64,000 nt of DNA from Epiperipatus broadwayi (lineage: Eukaryota; Onychophora; Udeonychophora; Euonychophora; Peripatidae). The notes beneath the pieces were generated by a model that saw nothing but the letters and a program-made list of their open reading frames with translations, was not told the origin of the DNA and ran no database searches. Position numbers and translations under genes: made by a program. This document shows positions 57,346-64,000 of the stretch, piece after piece. Position 1 is the stretch's first letter; each line of letters starts with the position of its first letter. The stretch spans positions 260,501 to 324,500 of the forward strand of contig JAQFVV010012986.1 of assembly GCA_028023455.1 (NCBI GenBank), in the 5' to 3' direction.

Positions 57346-59020
57346 CTAACATCATTAAATATGTTAATAAATAAAAAGTATGGAGTAAAAAATAAATTTT
57401 GCAAGGTTAATGATTTAACCAATAGAGGTCTGATGACTATTTTGAATTGAAGTTCATAAGACATTGTAAAGATGATAAAGGGAAAAGGGGAAATTCTGGA
57501 ATTTGTGGAGAAGAATGATGCAAGAGTAAGGATATTTTATAATGATAATTTATTTTTGTTAGCTCCAAAGTAACATTGAGCTATGGAAGGTTTTTTTTTT
57601 TTTGGGGGGGGGGGGGGAATAGAAGTTATAAATGAAAATATTAATTAAGAATGAAAATGTAAATCCTGGGTATTTTTTCTCTATTTTCATTAGTAGAGGG
57701 TTGATATATATAAGACAAAAATAAAGAGCTTAAACGAGAGCTTTAAAAGATAAAGTTAATGGGAGATAAAATACAGTATCATTTTGTCATTGTACCACAA
57801 CTGGAACTAATATTGTGGCTTGGCTTGATGTATTTGAACAAATACTCTATCAAGCAAACAGATTGCTACTAAAATGAATGAATTTTTTTCTGGGCTGTCT
57901 TTTCTTCTATATTAAGAATTTTATTTTTATTAAAAGCAAAAACACAGGTGGCATAGAAAGGATTTTTTTTTTTCAAGAAAGAAACTATGGATATTAGATA
58001 AAGATTATCAATAGTATGAATCTGTCTAAAAAGTTAATTGAGCAAACTGTGATTGATGGGAAAAGTGAATCAATTTAGATGTAATAGGAAAACCATTAAT
58101 ATCAGGATGTATGTCATCTGGTAAGGAAATTGATTTAATGGTGATTTCCTGTTTAAAATTATGATGATTTGACCAAAAGCAAAAGATATAAGAATAATAT
58201 AGTCAAGAGTTTATGATACAGATTTAAAGTGGAAAAACATATAAGATTACATTTTTTCACCATTAACATAAATCAATCAGGAGAAAGTTAAGTCAGTTAG
58301 ATTTATTATTTAAAGGCCCATAAAATGTAACCTTTGATCCATTTGTAGAGAGTCGAATAAATTCTAGATTTCTTAGATAGATATTCAGAATAGATTATTT
58401 TAGCTTATATGTTTAGTTGAACAATAAGATTGTGTTTTTTTGATGCAGTTTGTAATGTGCTTTTTGGTTTGAGATATAATGTACCCAAATCTTAAATGTT
58501 GTGCTTTTTAGCTTAAGATGTAATGTGACAAATCCTTCAATGAATTTGTAGGAAATCTCTATATTATTTCATGGAGAGTATTATATTGATAAAGAAAAAT
58601 CAAGCTTATGAGATCCAAAGTCAAGGTATTGACTTTATTAAGATATGTGCAAATTTCAGACAGGGCTGCTGTCAACGTTGTGGGTTTTAAAAATCAGTCT
58701 CATTATGTTATTACAAATAAGCATTAACCCTGTCAATCTATGTTAGTATTGCATGTTTAAATACAGTACAGATTCTAAATGTTAAACATAAAAATCAAAC
58801 GAATCATATTTATGATATATATAAGCTTATCAATATGGGTATGGTAATAAGAGTGTTTAAACCGCTAGCTCATGTTACGAGTAAAGATTGTTCACAAAAT
58901 ATATGTTTAATATAATGAAAGCAAGATAGTTTTTGCATTGGTGTACAGTTATAATGTAATGGAATCTGAAAAGAATATCATGCTTAGTTAAAATAATTTT
59001 TTCAGTAACTACTGAGTACA

Positions 59021-59022
<2 letters not shown>
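57346..59022. other. No gene; poly-T/poly-G junction
   Basis: AT-rich. At 57591-57617 a T-run passes directly into a G-run of about 14. No ORF of interest. Confidence 0.55.
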
Positions 59023-59320
<298 letters not shown>

Positions 59321-59336
59321 ACGTTTCAATAAAGGC

Positions 59337-59342
59337 TTTATT
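59337..59342 (-). terminator. Polyadenylation signal of the LINE
   Basis: AATAAA on the minus strand, 16 bases before the microsatellite tail begins. Confidence 0.65.
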
Positions 59343-59581
59343 GATCTCAATGGTTTACATAAGTTTACATCTAGAAAAATTTGAAATTTAACATACAATG
59401 AATAATATTAGGGTAAACACATATAAATGGATTTAGTGATTACACTTTGTGGTTAATGGACTATAACAATATAAAAATTAAAAAAGCAAAAATAATCAGA
59501 GCTCTAACGTTTGAGGAGCTTATTTAGTTTTGTCCGCATGTCACTTTGAATGTTAGTTGTATGAGTTTTCCTTTGCAGCAT

Positions 59582-60748
59582 TCACAGCATTGATGGTTGT
59601 TTTAACAATGACCATGTTGCTGCATATAAGTGGGGGTTGGTTATTATTTTATCTCTATTTCGAATGTGTAGCAGTTTGTTGCTAAATGTAGCTGGGTGTC
59701 GTCTGGTGTTATTGCCAATTAAGAAAGTACATCGGGTGCACCAATACGCATATAGAACAAATGTGGCTGCCCTAATGCTAGGTATTGATCTTCCCTGAAA
59801 AGCAGCTATTATGTGATTTATGATTGTACCCGGTTTTCTGTAGGTGTTACACATCATCTGTTATGTTTGGTTAAGTGCTACACATTGATAAATAAAGTGG
59901 TCCAGTGTCTCTTCTGCTTGATGGCAGAGCCCACGAAAGGGGTCAATAGATATATACATTCTTTTATGATAAAGAAAGTGGGTTGTTGGCAAGGCAATGA
60001 GATTGATTTTCATGATAAAATCAAAGTATTTGGGCTCTAGAGCCCATTTTTTATATTCCTTGAGTAGTCTCTTGTTGTTAATTCCTAGCATAGGTTGTAT
60101 AACATTAGTATCTGCTTCTCTGTTTATTAAACCATAAATATCCCAGTATGAATACTTATGCAAATACTGTTCTGGAATCTTGTCTGTGGTTTTGCATTGG
60201 TATATAATGTTGGTGAAAAAGGAACCTTTTGGAGGTGGTCTATCTGTTGGAGTAACTTCTAGCAAGTGGTTAATTTTGGGGTATTTGGCAAGTATTGTGA
60301 TTATCGAGTTCCTTAACTTCTGTATATGAAAAACATTGATGTTGTGCAAGCCAAGTCCATTTTTTATTAGAGGTAGGCTAAGTTTTTTTGTGGAAATTGC
60401 TACTGTTTTTCTGGCCCAAAGTAGTTTATTATATATGGTTTTAATTTTTGAGATGAACCCCTTTGAGAATGAAATAACCGGTACATAGTAAGTTATTTTG
60501 GTTGTGATAAGCTGGTTAATTAACTGTACTTTGGAATATAGTGAGAGATATGCCTTGGACAAGGAGCATGCACAGAAACCTTCCATATTTAAATGTTTGG
60601 CTGGGTCAGTTTGTGATCCAGCATAAATTTTTGTCTCAAGTATACCAAGCAAGTGTGGTTGTATATTCTTGATCCAATGTTTTAACTTATTAATTTTTGA
60701 GGTTGAGTTCAAACCCCTGACATTGATTGCTGCAATTTTTATTTTCAT
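59582..60748 (-). pseudogene. LINE ORF2 remnant: endonuclease start fused to C-terminal region
   Basis: From 60748 the frame reads MKIKIAAINVRGLNSTSKI, the first strand of an L1/Tx1-type apurinic endonuclease, through LLGILETK (residue 40). By about residue 65 it has jumped into late ORF2: AYLSLYSKVQLINQLITTK, a block KLSLPLIKNGLGLHN, and GLCHQAEETLDHFIYQC (part of the C-terminal Cys/His motif, residues 272-288). The RT domain with FADD and most of the endonuclease are gone, yet the frame is kept for 295 codons. A TAA at 59863-59861 then interrupts; the same frame runs on for 91 codons to 59582. Normal family ORF2 is far longer (roughly 1,200 residues). Confidence 0.88.
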
Positions 60749-60776
60749 TATATGTTTTTTGATTGAGATTTAAATA

Positions 60777-62298
60777 TTAGGGTTGATCTGGTGTTTCTTC
60801 CCATTCATTCTCATATTCCATTTCCAGATCTTCATCTGTTTCCACTGTAGTTGTATTGTTGTGATCAGAAAGGCTAAGGTTGGCTTCTGTTTTGATTTTT
60901 TTGGGCCCTCTATTTTTCTTTGGTGGGCGGCCTGGTCTTCTTTGTTCTGTGTCAGCTTTGGTGATTTGAGGCATATTTGGGGTGATAGCTTCCATAATTT
61001 CCATTGTTGTATTATTTTTAATATTGGGTGTTTGGTGTGTTATATATATTTTTTCTTGATCACTATTACTGTGTGAGTTTATTTGTTCTTTTATTATCTC
61101 TTTTTCATCAGTATTTTTGGTAGGCTGACTTAGATTGTGTGCTATTTTTTCCATTGGAGCCTCTTGAGGTTGTTGACTTTCTGTTTTTTTATCAGTGGGG
61201 GTTTGAATTCTATTGGTTGATTTTGTTGATAAATCCAGAATTTCAGGTGCTGGCAACGTGTGTGCAGTTTTTTTATTATTCAATTGCTGTTGATCTGTGG
61301 TTTTTTTATTAATTTTTTCTTGTTTATTAGTTGTTTTCGTTATCTGTTTTGTACTGTTTGATTCCGGTTGGTGAGCTTCTGTTGGTTGATCTTCAGAGCT
61401 CGGTTGGTTTTTTTGGTTGATTTTGGTGTTGCAATCGATTGCTAAGTGTCCGGTTTCACCGCACACAAAACATCTCGGCCTTAATCCTTTTATGTGAATA
61501 GTCAGTATTGCATTCTGGTCAATTATTTGTGTTGGAATATCCTCCGGGTTTACATTGTCATTCAGCTTTATTTTGAAATGAAAGTTGTTGCTGAAAACCG
61601 GTATGGGGGTGTCGGATAAGTAGATTTGTTTTATATAAATAGCTTTGCCAAATGACTGTATTAATTTTTGAAAATCCTGAATGGTATATCCGAAGTAAGT
61701 GTTTTTTAATTATTCTGTTACAATAGTTTTGCAAGCTTTGATCGACTATTATTAGCGCGTAGCTTCCCAAAGTTTTTACTTTAGTTTGAAATCTTGCACG
61801 CTGATGTTCATCGAAAAACTGAATTGCAATGTATCGCGAGTTTGGATGCTCTCCAATACTAGAGACTGTATCCCACAATGCTGTTGCTGTCAGCTCCTCG
61901 TAAAGAAGCTCTCTGGGGAATTTATAGAGTGTTAAATTCCTATCAGTGACAGCTAACACTAATCATCTCGGCGAAAAAATTTTTTGGAAAGTTGCGAATA
62001 ATTTTTTTGGGATGGTGCTGTTGAAATTAACGTTTATTTCTTGCAGTTCATCTTGATTCCATATCGTTTGGGAGGGCTCTTCATTATTGTTTTCCATGAG
62101 GTTTAAATTATTTATGTTGGCTTGATTTACCTTCCTAAATCTTGCTGTCTGTGTTAATGCTGGACTTTTTTCGATGCTGTGAAGCTGCTGGTTTATTTTT
62201 GTTATGTTTGTGTATGTTTTTGCGATAGTGGCAGTTTTCATTTTATCACCATTTGTTTGAGCGCAATTTACGTCGTTTGCTTCTTGACGCAACGCCAT
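60777..62298 (-). pseudogene. LINE ORF1: RNA-binding gag-like protein with CCHC zinc knuckle
   Basis: Starts MALRQEANDVNCAQ at 62298. An in-frame TGA at 61965-61963 interrupts it after KIFSPR, and the same frame continues to a frameshift in the six-T run at 61702-61707. From there the other frame stays open to the stop at 60777, giving about 500 codons originally. Right after the frameshift the frame reads FGYTIQDFQKLI. The zinc knuckle CFVCGETGHLAIDC (C-x2-C-x4-H-x4-C) is at 61472-61431. The C-terminal third is Q/N/T/K-rich, then an AT-hook-like RRPGRPPKKNRGPKK (about 60942-60900), then an acidic tail DEDLEMEYENEWEE. Such ORF1 proteins bind LINE RNA. Only the two lesions separate it from an intact frame. 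Confidence 0.85.
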
Positions 62299-63406
62299 GC
62301 TTGTTGTTGTTGTTATTATTATGATACCTTACGGTGAGTATCTAAAATGTATTTATTCAGATGTCTTTTAAGTTATTGGTGACAACGCAAGTATCTTATG
62401 GTGAATACTATTGGGTTACTTATAAGTTTCCCTCTGCGATTGTCGGTATCAATAATTTTGTATTTTGATCATTTATGTTTATTTTGAAATGTTTTTGACC
62501 GTGGAATCTATGTAATCGATCTATACCCAACATTTTTAAACAAATCTGTGCGAACGTATTTAAATGTTAAAATTAAGTCGGGCGTGAATGGCTATATAGT
62601 TTTGTAAAGTTGTATTAAGGGAGGGTAATCTTAGGTTATTCATTTCGTAGTTGAATTGGTTCAATGGATTGGATATATTTGTGTAATTAGTAGATGTGGT
62701 ATGAGGTCCACTACGGGCAGGATTATAGATATATGCCACACACCCTCTGTTTGCCTATGGATGGGTTTGTAAGTTGGCAGAAGACTGCCGTCCATTCCTA
62801 TGGAGTTTTTTGTTTATTGTTCTACTTGCCAACAGATGTCACATTCCTGTTGGTGGAGAGTCAATGTCTTCTCTATTTCTACTTATTGTTCAGAGGTACA
62901 TTGCTGACAATATAGTATTTTGTGTTGTCGTATCATGCTACATTGAATACATGAATGTATCAGATGGATTGGCGCCAATTTGGTTGCAAAATTTGTTGCC
63001 TAAGGTTAAATCAGGGAAGAATATTTTCTTTTCAAATGCAGATATATGTAGTCTATTCATACTTGACTATCTAAGTAATAATTAAACTCATTGAAACTTA
63101 GTTAAATGTAAAATTAAAAGTTAATATAAAAATCTAAAATGTTAAACTTATTCCTCAAAATTTAAATATTTTATATGTGCGTAAATAAATATTTTTATAT
63201 GTTAATTTCTGGCAGTGGCTTTTACTCTTTGATATTTAAGATATAAATTAAGATATAGATTTTTATCTCTGCGTCTCCACTGAGCTAGTGACTTGGGCTA
63301 ATGATCGGAATATTTAAATAAAGTGGAATCTTAACAGCGTGTATCTGCCTACTTTATAAATTTTTCTAGGCTCAAATGCCTAGATGGCGCCCTTGTAGTG
63401 CAGATA

Positions 63407-64000
63407 TTGTTTTTGAGTGATTCTGAAATAATTAGATATGGAGTTTCTCAAGGTTCAGTCCTGGGACCATTGTTATTTACTGTTTATATTAATGATCTGC
63501 TTGATCTTTCTCTTCATTCTAACATTTTTTGTTTTGCAGATGATACTGCTTTGGTTACTTCAGCAGTTTCATATAGTTTACTTGAGAAACTTGTGAATGA
63601 AGATTTATTTAAAATTACACAATGGATGAACAGTAATAGATTACTGCTAAATATTAATAAATGTAATTACATAATGTATTCTCTTAAAAATATTCCAGCA
63701 AAAGACTTGTTAATTCAATTGCCTTATGTTAATAAAACGTCTTGTCAGAAAATTACCAGGACTTCAACAATTTCTTACCTTGGCTTGGTTTTGGATGAGT
63801 ATTTACATTGGGATAAACATATTCTTTGGCTTCAAGTAAAATTAAGAAAACTTAATTTTCTTTTTTATAGATTAAGAGATTGTTTGAATAAATCTGTCCT
63901 ATTAAGTATATATAAACAAATTTTCTTAAGCAGACTTTCTTATGGTATAACATTATGGGGTGGCACTGCAGCATATTTTTTGAAGTCATTGCAAACTCTA
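63407..64000 (+). CDS. Jockey/CR1-group LINE reverse transcriptase, partial (runs off window)
   Basis: A plus-strand frame is open from the left boundary to the window end (about 195 codons; AGA codon at 63434 is in frame). It reads RYGVSQGSVLGPLLFTVYIN, NDLLD, FCFADDTALVTS, WMNSNRLLLNINKC, then SYLGLVLDEYLHWDKHI and LRKLNFLFYRLRDCLN. These are RT motifs B (QGS.LGPLLF..YINDL), C (F/Y.DD), D (NRL.LN..K) and the thumb (YLG...D..L.W..HI) of Jockey-superfamily LINEs. The N-terminal half is missing: the sequence begins exactly where the 5' end of the minus-strand Tx1-group LINE stops, so it was truncated at, or interrupted by, that junction. The FADD core is intact. Whether it stays open beyond 64000 is unknown. 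Confidence 0.85.
   Translation, partial: MFLSDSEIIRYGVSQGSVLGPLLFTVYINDLLDLSLHSNIFCFADDTALVTSAVSYSLLEKLVNEDLFKITQWMNSNRLLLNINKCNYIMYSLKNIPAKDLLIQLPYVNKTSCQKITRTSTISYLGLVLDEYLHWDKHILWLQVKLRKLNFLFYRLRDCLNKSVLLSIYKQIFLSRLSYGITLWGGTAAYFLKSLQTL

Larger units (their letters stand above)
59321..63406 (-). mobile_element. Tx1/L1-group non-LTR retrotransposon, internally deleted
   Basis: Minus-strand order: a 5' region of about 1.1 kb (63406-62299, also found alone at 2269-3400), ORF1 (62298-60777), a 28-base spacer, ORF2 remnant (60748-59582), and a 3' UTR with AATAAA (59342-59337) ending at 59321 against the AAT/ACT microsatellite. The endonuclease start and the late-ORF2 region are L1/Tx1-like. 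Damage is light: one stop and one frameshift in ORF1, one stop in ORF2, and a large in-frame deletion of most of the endonuclease and all RT motifs. I see no target duplication. The element could not mobilise itself. Confidence 0.85.

Noticed and set aside
60783-61076. 97-codon plus-strand frame rich in Phe and Cys
   Set aside because: Antisense of LINE ORF1.

Overview
This is a strongly AT-rich piece of an animal (metazoan, invertebrate) genome. Two observations point there. First, there are spliced exons of an Amt/Mep-type ammonium transporter, a family present in many invertebrates and missing from vertebrates. Second, the repeats are animal-type: Penelope-like elements (PLEs) with GIY-YIG endonuclease, RTE/BovB-like LINEs, a Tx1/L1-group LINE, a Jockey/CR1-group LINE, a hAT remnant, tRNA-derived SINEs, foldback/MITE hairpins and a solo LTR. 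Several tRNA-derived SINE families beside PLE, RTE and Tx1 elements would fit a mollusc or another lophotrochozoan, but I cannot fix the phylum from this window. Nothing is prokaryotic: there are no operons, rRNA genes or CRISPR arrays.

Host gene. Four exons of one ammonium transporter lie on the minus strand, in transcription order 50634-50407, 32234-32152, 19698-19465 and 19329-19191. Splice sites and phases fit wherever two exons are adjacent. The 5' exons before 50634 and the 3' exons after 19191 were not found. One exon that the family requires between 32152 and 19698 is also missing, and that interval holds a 500-base assembly gap (21884-22383). One intron is 135 bp, the others 12-18 kb, swollen by repeats.

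Layout. 1-19 kb: repeat families R1, R2 and R3, tRNA-like SINE remnants, a hAT transposase remnant, tandem duplications, PLE fragments including a head-to-head pair, and a large foldback. 19-20 kb: two transporter exons. 21-32 kb: a perfect hairpin, the gap, a PLE copy, an RTE 3' end, a SINE and several palindromic elements. 32-50 kb: one exon, RTE 3' ends, a second palindromic MITE family, SINEs with target-site duplications, an R1 foldback, a second head-to-head PLE pair, and a long hairpin at 49.1 kb. 50-59 kb: one exon, an RTE endonuclease remnant, a solo LTR and a MITE. 59-64 kb: a Tx1/L1-group LINE (minus strand) with ORF1 nearly readable and ORF2 internally deleted, ending in a long AAT/ACT microsatellite, then a Jockey/CR1-type reverse transcriptase fragment running off the right edge.

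The only gene with a likely cellular function is the transporter. I found no convincing new multi-gene system. The points most worth a second look are the internally deleted LINE and its solitary 5' region 60 kb away, the two head-to-head PLE pairs, two long hairpins (one with only wobble-compatible differences on the transporter's sense strand), and the hidden transporter exon.
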